This document shows, piece after piece, positions 38,152 through 48,328 of a DNA stretch of 64,000 nt. Each line of letters opens with the position of its first letter. Within the stretch, counting starts at the first letter, position 1. Origin of the DNA: Endozoicomonas sp. G2_1 (GTDB taxonomy: Bacteria; Pseudomonadota; Gammaproteobacteria; Enterobacterales; Alteromonadaceae); contig NZ_JAGHQT010000001.1 in NCBI RefSeq assembly GCF_017744155.1, forward strand, positions 310,001 through 374,000, written 5' to 3'. The position numbers and the translations under genes were made by a program. Below the pieces are notes generated by a model. It was not told the DNA's origin. It made no database searches and saw only the letters and a program-made list of their open reading frames with translations.

Positions 38152-38500
38152 CTAATCTTACGAAAAAACGCCTATTTGCGCTTAACTTGAAGGTAAAGTT
38201 TGTAAAAAAAGCATACTAAAACAAAAGCTAATCACTAGATTACCAACACAACATTCTTCGATTTTTAATCACTTCAGATAAAGAATGTAAAAAAGCACAC
38301 ATTTCAATAAAAAATAAAAATAATCATATGAATTTTAATGATTAATTATAAAAATAGAGTAAAACATCTTCATACAGATAACCGCTATAAATAGAATGTA
38401 TTATATTTATTATTGACTGTTGACGAGTTATTTGATTAGCTAGAGCGAATAGAATTAAATTATATTTTGTTATCGAGCTAGGATAATTTAATCAGCTAAT
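38152..38500. other. AT-rich divergent promoter region
   Basis: This region between the patatin gene and the DUF445 gene is very AT-rich with several TATA-like boxes (e.g. 38455-38470). No ORF, long inverted repeat or confident promoter pair was found. Confidence 0.4.
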
Positions 38501-39709
38501 ATGCAATGGATTATTGAGCATCACCTATTACTGCTAATACCTGTGGTCAGTGCCTTAGTTGGCTGGGGCACAAACTATCTCGCGGTAAAAATGATGTTTT
38601 ATCCACTCAAATTTATCGGTATTGAAAAGCTTTACCTAGGTTGGCAGGGATTAATTCCCAACAAACGCAAAGAAATGGCCGAGATATCGGTTGACTTGCT
38701 GCTAGGTAAGCTGCTGAGCGTCCATGAACTCGTCGATAGGCTTGAACCTGACAAAGTCAACGCGGCAATTGAACGCCGATTAAAACAAGTCATAAAAAAA
38801 ATAATTAACGAGGTCATGGAAGAGTCTGCACCTCGAATGTGGTCTGCACTGCCAGCTCAAGGCAAAAACCTCATTTACGCACGTGTTGAAGCTGACATTC
38901 CCAATGTCGTTGAAAAGCTAGTACGAGACTTCCAACACAACGTCGTCGAAATTCTCGATATAAAAGAGCTAGTCGTTGATTACCTCAGTGACCACCCAGC
39001 CTTGCTCAATGAAATTTTCTTGACCTCTGGTAATAAAGAGTTTCCTTTTATTGTTAATTCTGGTCTCTATTTTGGTTTTCTGCTTGGTCTGCCGACCATG
39101 GTGTGTTGGTACTTTTATCAAGCGTGGTGGATATTACCGGTAGGTGGTTTGTTGGTTGGCTATTTAACCAATTGGATTGCCTTACAAATAATCTTTGAGC
39201 CTAAGCACCCAATCAAGTTTGGTCCCTTCACTATTCAAGGGATGTTTTTAAAGCGGCAACACGAAGTTGCTGAAGTTTACGCTAATTTAATTGAACGCAA
39301 GTTGATGAACTCTGAAAACATTATCCGTGCCGTGTTACACGGTTCAGGTTCACAGCAGTTGTGGGAAATAGTTGAGTTACACGTAAGCGATGCTATCGAA
39401 CGCTATGTCGCTATTGGCCAACCCTATTTCGGTTTGGGTATCGGGCCAGAAAGCTACTTCCAAATGAAAAAGTCCGCTGCTAAGCGAGTCTTTGACAGTT
39501 CAGAAAAATATTTACTTTACCTACACGAATACGCCGATTCAGCGTTAAATATTGGTGACGACTTACGAGATAAAATGCGCTCACTATCACCAGCTGAATT
39601 TGAAAATGTACTAAGGCCAGCATACAAGCAAGACGAATGGAAACTTATTGTTGTAGGCTCTGTACTCGGCGGTTTAGCCGGTATTATTCAGCTCTATTAT
39701 ATTTTCTAG
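38501..39709 (+). CDS. DUF445 membrane protein
   Basis: A 402-residue membrane protein of the DUF445 (YheB/YjiN-like) family. It starts with a helix (about 7-28) containing the signature GWGTNYLAVKMMFYPLK, and a related segment recurs at about 217-232 (GYLTNWIALQIIFEPKHP), so the family's internal duplication is visible. Membrane segments are at about 8-28, 185-222 and 383-401, with amphipathic helical stretches between. Function is unknown. TetR follows 93 bp downstream. Confidence 0.88.
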   Translation: MQWIIEHHLLLLIPVVSALVGWGTNYLAVKMMFYPLKFIGIEKLYLGWQGLIPNKRKEMAEISVDLLLGKLLSVHELVDRLEPDKVNAAIERRLKQVIKKIINEVMEESAPRMWSALPAQGKNLIYARVEADIPNVVEKLVRDFQHNVVEILDIKELVVDYLSDHPALLNEIFLTSGNKEFPFIVNSGLYFGFLLGLPTMVCWYFYQAWWILPVGGLLVGYLTNWIALQIIFEPKHPIKFGPFTIQGMFLKRQHEVAEVYANLIERKLMNSENIIRAVLHGSGSQQLWEIVELHVSDAIERYVAIGQPYFGLGIGPESYFQMKKSAAKRVFDSSEKYLLYLHEYADSALNIGDDLRDKMRSLSPAEFENVLRPAYKQDEWKLIVVGSVLGGLAGIIQLYYIF

Positions 39710-39802
39710 AGGCGATATAAATACCCAAGAGTAAAGAATAATGTGAATAATACATCACAATAGTTTAGCAATAACCAATGAGACCAATATGGATAGAGGA
39801 CG

Positions 39803-40486
39803 ATGAAAACTGCTGAAAAAATTCTGCTGACCAGCTTGGAGCTATTCAATCAGCACGGTGAAGCCAATATCACATGTGTTGATATTGCTCTAGAGCTCGA
39901 TATTAGCCCAGGCAACTTGTATTACCACTTTCGCGGTAAAGAGGCGATTATCGATGCCCTGTTCGATATGTACCTTGCAAGAACCAGCAAGATACTGGTT
40001 TCCCCGAGCAGTGACCAACTCAGTATTGCCAGCTTCTTCCACTATTTATCATCTCTGCTCGAAAGCGCCCATTTATTTAGCTTTATCTACCGAAACCCAA
40101 CCGACTTACTACATAAATATCCCAGTATTACCAAGCGCTTTAACAAACTTATCTCCAGTAAAAAACAAGCGTTTGATGCAATACTTACACACTTTCAACA
40201 ACACAACGTTATTATCGCCGACACCCTAGAACTAGAATCACTCAGCCAGCTGATCAATTTAGTTTTCACCCAATCTCAAAATTACTTCTTACTAACACAG
40301 CACGACATTCAGCAGCAAGAAATTAGTATTCAAAGCTTGCGTTGGCTATTTCATACCATATCGCCATACTTAAACATCGATGACGAAGAGCGCACCGTTT
40401 TACTGACCGCCATCGAGAACGAAACTACACTTACAGGCAACAGCAAGGACCAGCAATTATTAAAAAGGGCTTTTGATGTACCTTAA
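39803..40486 (+). CDS. TetR/AcrR-family transcriptional regulator
   Basis: A 227-residue regulator. The N-terminal HTH is clear: AEKILLTSLELFNQHGEANITCVDIALELDISPGNLYYHFRGKEAIIDALFDMY (about 3-56). The rest is a helical ligand/dimer domain without recognisable specificity. GAGG precedes the ATG. The gene lies 70 bp upstream of, and co-directional with, the WS/DGAT-type acyltransferase gene, its likeliest target; an acyl ligand would fit but is a guess. Confidence 0.92.
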   Translation: MKTAEKILLTSLELFNQHGEANITCVDIALELDISPGNLYYHFRGKEAIIDALFDMYLARTSKILVSPSSDQLSIASFFHYLSSLLESAHLFSFIYRNPTDLLHKYPSITKRFNKLISSKKQAFDAILTHFQQHNVIIADTLELESLSQLINLVFTQSQNYFLLTQHDIQQQEISIQSLRWLFHTISPYLNIDDEERTVLLTAIENETTLTGNSKDQQLLKRAFDVP

Positions 40487-40556
40487 CCTTTTCGGCTAAA
40501 GGTTAACGAATAAGAAATTCATCGAAATTAACGCCCATAATAAAGAGGAAGTCATT

Positions 40557-42017
40557 ATGGCAAAAGGTTTATCACTATTAGATCGAGCGTTTTGGTTGAC
40601 GGAAAACGCTCAAAACCCTAAACACGTGGCATCATTGCAATTTTTAAGTAAACCCGATGGTGCCAAAGATGACTATTGCAGCCAGTTAGTTACCCATTTA
40701 AAGCAGCACAATCAAGGCTTTAAACCCTATAACCAAAGAGTTGTCTCTTTCTTAAATCTCGCTATCGGCTTTCGTCCAGTGGACAGCCTAGATATGGACT
40801 ATCACGTCAAATATCATCAAGTGGATGATTTAAAAGACAAAACCGCTATACACAACTTTGTCGCTAAACTGCACGAGCCTATGCTCGACCGTGACAAACC
40901 ACTGTGGCAAGTACATATCATTGAATCTCCCAATAGTGATGAATATGCGATGTATTTAAAAATTCATCACATTTATGGTGACGGTGCCTCATTGATTACT
41001 TGGCTACAAGCTGCTTACCCGAAAGCTGCCGATAAACAATTTGTACCTTTTTGGGCGCAATCGCGTAGGTCGAAACCCAGAGCCAAGAAAAACCCTATCG
41101 CGAGCCTAATTAAAGGGCTCTGGAGCTTAGTCGTCACTTTTGTCCATCTGGGCGTAATCTTATTTTTCATTTTGCTTAAAATATTACGGATTAACCCGCT
41201 TTACATGCCAATACCATTTTCAGGCACTAAAACTATGTTAACGGGGCAAGTGACAAAAGGCCGCGTGGTTGCAACAACTAGCCTTGACTTTCAAGCCGTT
41301 AAAGCATTGTCGTTAAAGCTTCGAGCTTCCGTTAATGAAGTATTTTTGTGTTGTTTTGATATCGGCATTCACAAATTCTTAAAGGACCACGGTCAGCAGT
41401 TTGAGCGAGCCCTTATTACACAAATGCCAATCAATTTGCGTCGCCCGGGGGATGCCGTTGGAGGCAATAAGATAGCGATATTGCCAGTAAAACTAGGTTA
41501 TGGACAAAAAGACCCTTACATTCGTCTACGTCAAATTATTGAAAACCACAGTATCGTTAAAAAAGTCGCTCGCAAAGTGAGCCCCGCAGCGCTATCAACT
41601 TATACGATTTTAATTCAGGGCTTTGCGCTTATTTTTGAAGTATTAAGATTATCTGATTTACACCGCCCTATCGGTAACATTCTGATTTCGAATGTGCCCG
41701 GCCCGAGAGATACTCTCTACTTTGGCGAAAGCCAACTCAAGAGCTTTTACCCAATATCAACGCTTACCGCAGGCGGTGGTGTGAACATAACACTACTAAC
41801 ATACAACAATAAAGCTGAAATAGGGTTAGTCTGTTCAGATAGAAAAATTGCCTCACTTGAGCCACTAGCGGGCTACTTCAAAGAAGCCTTCGATTTACTG
41901 TCAGATAGTGTTGATAATCCAGATCTAACTACCGACGATCTCGGCGAATTGGCTAAGTTATTACCACAACCTATTATCGAAGAAGAATTTCAAACAGAAA
42001 AAGTGAATGTCGCTTAG
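40557..42017 (+). CDS. Wax ester synthase/diacylglycerol acyltransferase-family protein
   Basis: A 486-residue O-acyltransferase of the WS/DGAT class, which esterifies fatty alcohols or diacylglycerol with acyl-CoA at the membrane to form storage lipid. The catalytic motif HHxxxDG is HHIYGDG at 137-143, with PLW at 115-117. The C-terminal half has the DUF1298 signature ISNVPGPRDTLYFG. A hydrophobic patch at about 195-215 may attach it to membranes. GAGGAAGT precedes the ATG. The substrate (wax ester or TAG) cannot be assigned. Confidence 0.9.
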   Translation: MAKGLSLLDRAFWLTENAQNPKHVASLQFLSKPDGAKDDYCSQLVTHLKQHNQGFKPYNQRVVSFLNLAIGFRPVDSLDMDYHVKYHQVDDLKDKTAIHNFVAKLHEPMLDRDKPLWQVHIIESPNSDEYAMYLKIHHIYGDGASLITWLQAAYPKAADKQFVPFWAQSRRSKPRAKKNPIASLIKGLWSLVVTFVHLGVILFFILLKILRINPLYMPIPFSGTKTMLTGQVTKGRVVATTSLDFQAVKALSLKLRASVNEVFLCCFDIGIHKFLKDHGQQFERALITQMPINLRRPGDAVGGNKIAILPVKLGYGQKDPYIRLRQIIENHSIVKKVARKVSPAALSTYTILIQGFALIFEVLRLSDLHRPIGNILISNVPGPRDTLYFGESQLKSFYPISTLTAGGGVNITLLTYNNKAEIGLVCSDRKIASLEPLAGYFKEAFDLLSDSVDNPDLTTDDLGELAKLLPQPIIEEEFQTEKVNVA

Positions 42018-42028
42018 GTGACTAATTA

Positions 42029-42054
42029 GAGGCAAAGGCAAATGCCTTTGCCTC
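42029..42054. terminator. 12-bp perfect inverted repeat between convergent genes
   Basis: GAGGCAAAGGCA, AA, TGCCTTTGCCTC. It lies 11 bp after the acyltransferase stop and 6 bp before the end of the opposite gene. There is no U-run; a symmetric transcription-stop or mRNA-end hairpin is likely. Confidence 0.5.
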
Positions 42055-42060
42055 AATATA

Positions 42061-42795
42061 CTAGCGAAACTTAAAAACCAATTTACCTTCTTCCACTGCC
42101 ATTGATTGGCCATACATGGCAAAAACTTGTTCTTCAAAATCAGATTCATCGAGCTGATAACACCAATCATCTTGCTCAACTTCTTCAATAAGAGTCCGTT
42201 CAATTTCAGGGCGATGAAAATCGAGAATACGTTGCTTGCTGCCAGAAGAGTACAGTGATAAATAATTCATTAATTCGCCAGGTATTAAGCCTTGTAACAG
42301 AGAGAGTGTCAGTTGCACACCACCAAAAAGTAACGATTTAACTGGCTTAGGCATAAACAAAGTCACAAGTTCACTGGTGGAGCCAACAAAGGCATAGTCG
42401 TCATTGACCAAGCGAATTTCTGCAAGTCGCATATCTTTTACTCTAATGGCGCTAAGCGCTGCGTCGTAATATGGCAACACACTGCCACTAGCAACGATAT
42501 GCGCCCGATAAATATCTTGCCCAGCAACGCTAAGGCGCAGTGCACAATAAAACTGTAAATGCAGTTTGTCTTGACCAAGTGGCATTGTCAGCTCGGCACT
42601 TAACATCGTCAGTTCACCTTGGCTATTGGCAATATTAAGTGGAATTTGATGAGGGAAGTTTGTCACTAAAAGCTCATTGAGCTCATCTTGTGTATAAACT
42701 GCTTGCTCAAGCCAGTTAAGGCGAATCGCTAGCTTTATCGCCAGTTGGGTAAAGTAATTTCGACACTTTTGCCACCAATTAGCCATTGCTTGCAT
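42061..42795 (-). CDS. Protein of unknown function, possibly DUF1439/YceB-like
   Basis: A 244-residue protein with no clear signal peptide or lipobox. The order of segments recalls YceB/DUF1439 lipoproteins: YTQDELNELL at about 34-43, alternating beta strands with LTMPLG and LSAIRVKDMRLAEIRL, a long amphipathic helix (about 150-185), and a closing strand EEGKLVFKFR. That family is thought to be a beta-sheet fold wrapped round lipid. The match is by pattern only. Starts at 42795 and 42786 are both possible. Confidence 0.6.
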   Translation of the reverse strand: MQAMANWWQKCRNYFTQLAIKLAIRLNWLEQAVYTQDELNELLVTNFPHQIPLNIANSQGELTMLSAELTMPLGQDKLHLQFYCALRLSVAGQDIYRAHIVASGSVLPYYDAALSAIRVKDMRLAEIRLVNDDYAFVGSTSELVTLFMPKPVKSLLFGGVQLTLSLLQGLIPGELMNYLSLYSSGSKQRILDFHRPEIERTLIEEVEQDDWCYQLDESDFEEQVFAMYGQSMAVEEGKLVFKFR

Positions 42796-42953
42796 CGTTA
42801 CCCCAATCTTTCAAAATATAAACTCATAGTATTGAATCTTATAGTAAATGATATCCAAACAACTATACATCAAAGGTTATTTTTATTATTGATACACCAG
42901 ATACTTTGAGCTCGTTTCGATGCCAACTGTCGCACCATTCAAAAAGCAGAGAC

Positions 42954-42985
42954 AAAAAAAGCAGTTAAGCTTTCGCTCAACTGCT
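42954..42985 (-). terminator. Terminator after fabB
   Basis: On the - strand AGCAGTTGAG, loop CGAAAG, CTTAACTGCT (one G-U pair), then TTTTTTT. The + strand side also ends in TTTTT, so it could work both ways. Confidence 0.85.
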
Positions 42986-43010
42986 TTTTAACTAACCTAT
43001 TAGCGAAGGA

Positions 43011-44222
43011 CTATTGGTATTTTTTCATCACTAAGGTTGCGTTAGTGCCACCAAAACCAAAGCTATTTGACATGACAGTGTTAATTTCAGCTTCACGAGC
43101 TTCCGTAACGATATCTAAGCCTTGTGCTTGCTCATCAAGCTCGTTAACGTTAATTGAAGGTGCAACAAAATTGTTTTCCATCATTAACAAAGAGTAGATA
43201 GCTTCGTGTACACCAGCTGCGCCTAATGCGTGACCTGTCATCGCTTTCGTGGCACTGATCGCCGGCGAGTTGTCACCGAAAACTTCCTGAATTGCGCCAA
43301 GCTCTTTAACATCACCAACAGGTGTTGATGTACCATGCGTATTTACATAGTCGATTGGCGCATCTAAATCTTGCATCGCCATTTGCATACAACGGACAGC
43401 ACCTTCACCACTTGGTGCTACCATATCGTAACCGTCAGACGTTGCGCCGTAACCAACAATTTCAGCGTAAATATGTGCGCCACGTGCTAAGGCATGCTCT
43501 AACTCTTCAACCACGACCATACCACCGCCGCCAGAGATAACAAAACCATCGCGGTCGGCGTCATAAGTACGTGAAGCAAGTTCTGGAGTATCGTTGTATT
43601 TTGTTGATAGCGCGCCCATACCATCAAACATCATGGCTAACGACCAATCTAACTCTTCACCACCACCAGCAAAAACAACATCTTGTTTGCCAAGTTGAAT
43701 TAACTCGGCGGCATGACCAATACAGTGAGCACTGGTTGCACATGCCGAACTCATCGAGTAGTTAACGCCAAGAATTTTGAACGGTGTTGCCAAACAAGCA
43801 GAAACCGTACTCGACATCGTTTTTGGTACGGCATAAGGGCCAACGCGCTTAACCCCTTTTTCACGCAAGGTATCTGCAGAGCTAACGATATTAGCTGAAG
43901 ATGCACCACCTGAACCGGCAACGATACCGGTACGAATATTTGATACCTGGTCATCGCTTAATTTTGCATCTTCTATCGCTTGTTGCATTGAGATGTATGC
44001 GTAAGCAGATGCGTCACCCATAAAGCGCATTGCTTTACGGTCGATGAAATCTTTTACATTAATTTTTAAGTCGCCCCAAACTTGGCTTCGCAAGCCTTGT
44101 CCTGCGAAGCTTTCTGAGCGAGTAATACCTGATTTGCCAGCTTTAAGTGATGCCAATACTTCTTTTGCATTATTGCCAATACTTGAGACGATACCTAAAC
44201 CGGTAATAACAACACGTTTCAT
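43011..44222 (-). CDS. fabB: Beta-ketoacyl-ACP synthase I
   Basis: FabB condenses malonyl-ACP with acyl-ACP and is needed for unsaturated fatty acids. The 403-residue thiolase-fold protein has the nucleophile Cys161 in [16 protein letters not shown] and the two histidines in [10 protein letters not shown] and [12 protein letters not shown]. The start [18 protein letters not shown] is typical of FabB rather than FabF. It is a monocistronic gene flanked by a terminator and by the divergent mnmC. Confidence 0.97.
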   Translation of the reverse strand: MKRVVITGLGIVSSIGNNAKEVLASLKAGKSGITRSESFAGQGLRSQVWGDLKINVKDFIDRKAMRFMGDASAYAYISMQQAIEDAKLSDDQVSNIRTGIVAGSGGASSANIVSSADTLREKGVKRVGPYAVPKTMSSTVSACLATPFKILGVNYSMSSACATSAHCIGHAAELIQLGKQDVVFAGGGEELDWSLAMMFDGMGALSTKYNDTPELASRTYDADRDGFVISGGGGMVVVEELEHALARGAHIYAEIVGYGATSDGYDMVAPSGEGAVRCMQMAMQDLDAPIDYVNTHGTSTPVGDVKELGAIQEVFGDNSPAISATKAMTGHALGAAGVHEAIYSLLMMENNFVAPSINVNELDEQAQGLDIVTEAREAEINTVMSNSFGFGGTNATLVMKKYQ

Positions 44223-44404
44223 TCGAATAAACCATATAATAATTAAAAAAATCCAGCGTATAATAACGGCTTTTCATGCTAATACTGGTCTGTCCAGCGT
44301 ACACCTGTACACTGAAGACAATAATGCTAATCAAGTTCGCATCACCAGTAAAGCGATAAAACGCTATACATCTGTAAATTATTCATCAGTAACGTGACAA
44401 TTGG

Positions 44405-46564
44405 GTGACAACCTCAGTGAAAAAGCCATCAATAACCAAGCAAGCAAAATCTCGACATCAACACCAAAACAACGATGACTCTACAACGGCTAAAATCGCT
44501 CACCAACATGTCAGCTTTCAAAAAAATGGCGCCCCCTACTCTGACACGTTTGACGATATTTACTTTGATACTGAATCCGGCTGTCAGCAGAGCCAAACCG
44601 TGTTTATTGATGGCAATAACCTGAGCAAGCGTTTTCAACAATTAACAGGTCAATTTACTATCGCCGAGACAGGTTTTGGTACCGGGCTCAACTTTCTACT
44701 GACACTGGCTTGCTATCAACAAGCGTTAAACGACAAATTAAACAAAGATTGCAAGACACCAAGTCAATTGCACTTTATCAGTACAGAAAAGTACCCGCTT
44801 ACTCGAGCTGAGTTAACCAAGTCATTGGCCTTGTTGCCAGAATTGCGACAGTTAAGCCAACAGCTCATCGAGCAATACCCCGATCAACAAACACTCGAAA
44901 AGTTACAGAAAAGCTTAACAGCCGACAATATACAGCAAAAAGCACAACAAAAAGTGCCACAAATAAACGCGAGCTTTTTCGACAGCCAAGTAACACTGAC
45001 GGTATTACTCGGCGATGCCAGCGAGGTATTAAGTGAGCTAGCGCCAAAAGTACACGCCCGCGCGCCTCAACAAAAAATTGTTGATGCCTGGTTTTTAGAT
45101 GGTTTTTCTCCCGCTAAAAATCCAGAGATGTGGAGTGATGCCCTATTTGGGCAAATAGGTCGATTAACCAAACCGCAAGGCACTATTAGTACCTTTACCG
45201 TGGCTGGATTTGTTCGCCGAGGCCTACAAGACGTTGGTTTTAGGCTGGCTAAGCAACCATCGCAAGGTAAGAAAAAAGAGATTCTAACCGGAGTCTTTCA
45301 ACAAGATCCTGACAATGGCAAAAGCTACCAGCTTAGACCCATTATCAATAAGCCCCAGCATGTCAGTATTATTGGTGGCGGTATTGCCTCTGCCTGTGCT
45401 GCTTATCAGCTCACTAAAGCAGGGGTAAAAGTTACTTTATACTGCTCTGGTGATGAAATAGCACAAAGTGCCTCTAGTAATAAAATTGGTGCCTTATACC
45501 CATTGCTGCATCAACAGCAAGATGAAATCAGCTTGTTTTATCAACAAGCATTTGAGCACGCTCGAGAATTCTATGATCACTTGCTAAGCCAAGGGGCGCA
45601 ATTTGGTCACAGTTGGTGTGGCTTGTTGGAAGTCAGCCATAAAGAAGCCTTAGTTACTCGCCAGCAGATTTTTGAACGGGAGCAACCTTGGCCGCAAAAC
45701 CTTATTCATTCAGTTAACGCTGAGCAAGCGTCAGAGCAAGCTGGCATTGCCCTTAGCCAAGGCGGGCTTTATATGCCCCGAGCAGGTTGGATTTCGCCAC
45801 CTGAACTGGTCACTGCTGTCATTGAATCAGCTAAAGCCAGTGGCAGGCTCAAAGTAAAAACCAAACATCAAATTAACCACATTGAACAGCTAGAGAATGG
45901 CAGTTGGCAACTGCACAGTAATAAAGGTCAGCACCAAGCCTCAGTTGTTGTCATTTGCGCCGGCTCATCATCGCAAGCACTTGCCCCGGTTAATCAACTG
46001 CCCTTGACCAATGTCCGTGGTCAAGTCACTAATATGTCGGCCAACAACGAGTTAAGTGAGCTCAAAACAGTACTTTGCCATAAGGGCTACCTGACGCCAA
46101 GTTATCAAGGTGTCCAGTGCATAGGTGCCACTTTTGATAAGAACAACCAAAGTACAGTCAGTGATGACAAAAGTGATCAATACAATCTCGATATGCTCGA
46201 AAGGTGTATGCCTGATTTAGCTTTGTGGCAGAAAAGCGATATTGATAGTAGTAAGGCAAGATTGCGTTCAATGACTCCAGATCATTGGCCAATTGTCGGG
46301 CCAATGCCAGATGTTGCCGCTCATAAAGAAATTTATCATCATTTGAGTAAAGACAAAAACTGGCAATATCAACAGCCAGCGCCGGTGATTAACAATTTGT
46401 ACGTAATGGCAGGTCTTGGTGCGAGAGGATTGTGCACGGCGCCACTATTGGCTGAAATACTTGCCGCTGATCTCACCGCCAGCCCTTACCCAGTTGACGC
46501 CGAACGGCTGTTCAATCTCGCGCCAAACCGCTTTGTGATTCGAGATATTATTAAGCGTAAATAA
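44405..46564 (+). CDS. mnmC: tRNA mnm5s2U biosynthesis bifunctional protein MnmC
   Basis: MnmC completes 5-methylaminomethyl-2-thiouridine at the tRNA wobble position. The 719-residue fusion has the methyltransferase domain first (GFGTGLNFLL at about 82-91, DAWFLDGFSPAKNPEMW at about 222-238) and the FAD oxidoreductase domain second, starting VSIIGGGIASACAAYQL near 319. The start is GTG at 44405 with no clear ribosome site. mnmC next to fabB, divergent, is also found in E. coli. Its stop is 11 bp from the end of the convergent flrA. Confidence 0.95.
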   Translation: MTTSVKKPSITKQAKSRHQHQNNDDSTTAKIAHQHVSFQKNGAPYSDTFDDIYFDTESGCQQSQTVFIDGNNLSKRFQQLTGQFTIAETGFGTGLNFLLTLACYQQALNDKLNKDCKTPSQLHFISTEKYPLTRAELTKSLALLPELRQLSQQLIEQYPDQQTLEKLQKSLTADNIQQKAQQKVPQINASFFDSQVTLTVLLGDASEVLSELAPKVHARAPQQKIVDAWFLDGFSPAKNPEMWSDALFGQIGRLTKPQGTISTFTVAGFVRRGLQDVGFRLAKQPSQGKKKEILTGVFQQDPDNGKSYQLRPIINKPQHVSIIGGGIASACAAYQLTKAGVKVTLYCSGDEIAQSASSNKIGALYPLLHQQQDEISLFYQQAFEHAREFYDHLLSQGAQFGHSWCGLLEVSHKEALVTRQQIFEREQPWPQNLIHSVNAEQASEQAGIALSQGGLYMPRAGWISPPELVTAVIESAKASGRLKVKTKHQINHIEQLENGSWQLHSNKGQHQASVVVICAGSSSQALAPVNQLPLTNVRGQVTNMSANNELSELKTVLCHKGYLTPSYQGVQCIGATFDKNNQSTVSDDKSDQYNLDMLERCMPDLALWQKSDIDSSKARLRSMTPDHWPIVGPMPDVAAHKEIYHHLSKDKNWQYQQPAPVINNLYVMAGLGARGLCTAPLLAEILAADLTASPYPVDAERLFNLAPNRFVIRDIIKRK

Positions 46565-46575
46565 TTAACACTAGG

Positions 46576-48057
46576 CTAAGCTTCTTTTTGCAGGCTGTAT
46601 TTACGCATTTTTTCAACAAGTGTGGTACGGCGCATTTCCAATAGTTCAGCAGCGCGCGCTACTACCCAGTCGGTGCGCTCAAGCGATTGCTTGATTAAAG
46701 ACACTTCCAAATCAGCGAGGTATTCTTTTAAGTTTAGGCCGTCATCAGGCAGCAAACCGACTTCACCGGAAGCCGGCGTAAAGTTGGCTGCGTGCTCTTC
46801 TTCAACAGTGATATCATCTTGTTCGTCGTAGTCAAAACCGGCAAAAAGCTCGTTAATCGCTTCTTTTTCTTGTAACTCTTCAGGGTATTCAGGCTCAAAC
46901 TGTTCAACATCAATATGACGATACTTCAAGGGTAATTCGCTAACATCAACCACTTGTTCGCCATACATGATGATCATGCGCTCAATTAAGTTAGAAAGCT
47001 CGCGCACGTTGCCTGACCAAGGATGTTCTTGCAACGACTCAATCGCTCTGTCGGTAAAACGTACTGTTTGCCCAGATTCCTGCTCAAAGCGATTAACCAA
47101 CTCTTGCAATAACAATGGGATATCTTCTTTGCGTTCTCGTAGCGCTGGTGTTTCAATCGGAAATACGTTCAAGCGGTAATAGAGATCTTCGCGAAAATCA
47201 TTAGTTTTGATCATTTCCTCAAGATGCTGATGAGTGGCGGCAACGATCCTGACATTGGCTTTAATACTTTTAGAGCCACCGACGCGCTCAAAGGTCCGTT
47301 CTTGCAGTACTCGAAGTAACTTAACCTGCATCGGCTGCGGCATATCACCAATTTCATCAAGGAACAAGGTGCCACCTTCTGCCAGCTCAAAACGGCCCTT
47401 ACGGGTTGATATTGCGCCAGTAAACGCACCTTTTTCGTGACCAAATAACTCACTTTCAAGTAAGTCGCCGGGAATCGCACCACAATTAACCGGCACAAAA
47501 GCACCTTTCGCCCTGTCTGATAAATTGTGAATATTGCGAGCAACAACCTCTTTACCTGTGCCCGATTCACCTAAAATCAGAACATTGGCGGCGGTGCTCG
47601 CCACTTGCTCAATTAAAAAGCGTACTTGTTGCATCGGTTCACTAATACCCACTAGCGACCTAAATAGCGGATTTTTACCGGCATTTTTAGTCAATTTTGA
47701 CGGCAAGCGATTGTGATACTGATGACAGTGATGAATCATCTCAGTGGTTTGCGCATAGTTTAGCGGTACCGACAATTCACCAATAACATTAGGTAGGTTT
47801 AAAAATTGTGCTTGATCAGCAACGTCGTGCAATAAAAAAGGACATGCAGGCTTTTGCACAATAAAATCACGTGCTTGGCTAGCAACCTCACCACAAAAAA
47901 TCACCGTGAGAATTTCGTCTGCTCGTTGAAACTGCTCGGTGAGTTTATCCATACTACACAACACCACTCGCTCGCCAACAAAGGCAAATACAGTTTCAAG
48001 TTGCTGAAGACGAGAGGCATTATTGTCAACAAGTACAATGTGTTTTAAAGGTTGCAT
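46576..48057 (-). CDS. flrA: Sigma54-dependent polar flagellar regulator FlrA/FleQ
   Basis: Master activator of polar flagellar genes, 493 residues from ATG 48057 ([13 protein letters not shown]); the GTG at 48090 would add 11 residues atypical for the family. There is an N-terminal FleQ-type REC-like domain, then an AAA+ domain with Walker A GESGTGKE, the sigma54 loop GAFTGA, Walker [12 protein letters not shown], and a C-terminal Fis-type helix-turn-helix ([21 protein letters not shown]). FleQ orthologues also bind c-di-GMP. flrB and flrC are not next to it. It is divergent from the glycan locus, with a 271-bp shared upstream region. Confidence 0.93.
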   Translation of the reverse strand: MQPLKHIVLVDNNASRLQQLETVFAFVGERVVLCSMDKLTEQFQRADEILTVIFCGEVASQARDFIVQKPACPFLLHDVADQAQFLNLPNVIGELSVPLNYAQTTEMIHHCHQYHNRLPSKLTKNAGKNPLFRSLVGISEPMQQVRFLIEQVASTAANVLILGESGTGKEVVARNIHNLSDRAKGAFVPVNCGAIPGDLLESELFGHEKGAFTGAISTRKGRFELAEGGTLFLDEIGDMPQPMQVKLLRVLQERTFERVGGSKSIKANVRIVAATHQHLEEMIKTNDFREDLYYRLNVFPIETPALRERKEDIPLLLQELVNRFEQESGQTVRFTDRAIESLQEHPWSGNVRELSNLIERMIIMYGEQVVDVSELPLKYRHIDVEQFEPEYPEELQEKEAINELFAGFDYDEQDDITVEEEHAANFTPASGEVGLLPDDGLNLKEYLADLEVSLIKQSLERTDWVVARAAELLEMRRTTLVEKMRKYSLQKEA

Positions 48058-48265
48058 AACGAGAACGATCCAAAAACTTGCAAGTGGCACTAACCGATAA
48101 TGATCCTCATTCTAGCCAGCAAGCAAGATAGTGCAACAATAATTTGACACTAATAGCCATTTTTTTGACTCACCTCTAAATATGCTTATTTGATGGTCAA
48201 ACAAACCACTAACTCGTCAGGATTTCATGAATATTACTAGGCACTTATTGCTTAGGTATACAACT

Positions 48266-48274
48266 TGCTATAAA
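48266..48274 (+). promoter_or_regulatory. Candidate sigma70 extended -10 for the pseB operon
   Basis: TG-C-TATAAA about 54 bp before the pseB start; a weak TTGCTT lies upstream at a 15-bp spacing. It would drive the co-directional glycan genes. Confidence 0.45.
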
Positions 48275-48328
48275 TTTAGCTTAATACACACCTAGCTTTG
48301 ATAAAGTCGATTGCGGTAAGGGCTAATA

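Noticed and set aside
47211-47570. A 119-codon - strand ORF inside flrA
   Set aside because: It is a same-strand frame shifted within the AAA+ domain of flrA, which itself is intact and well conserved.
48238-48256. Sigma54 promoter for pseB
   Set aside because: A GGCAC and a TTGCT are present, but GG and GC are separated by only 8 bases instead of 10.
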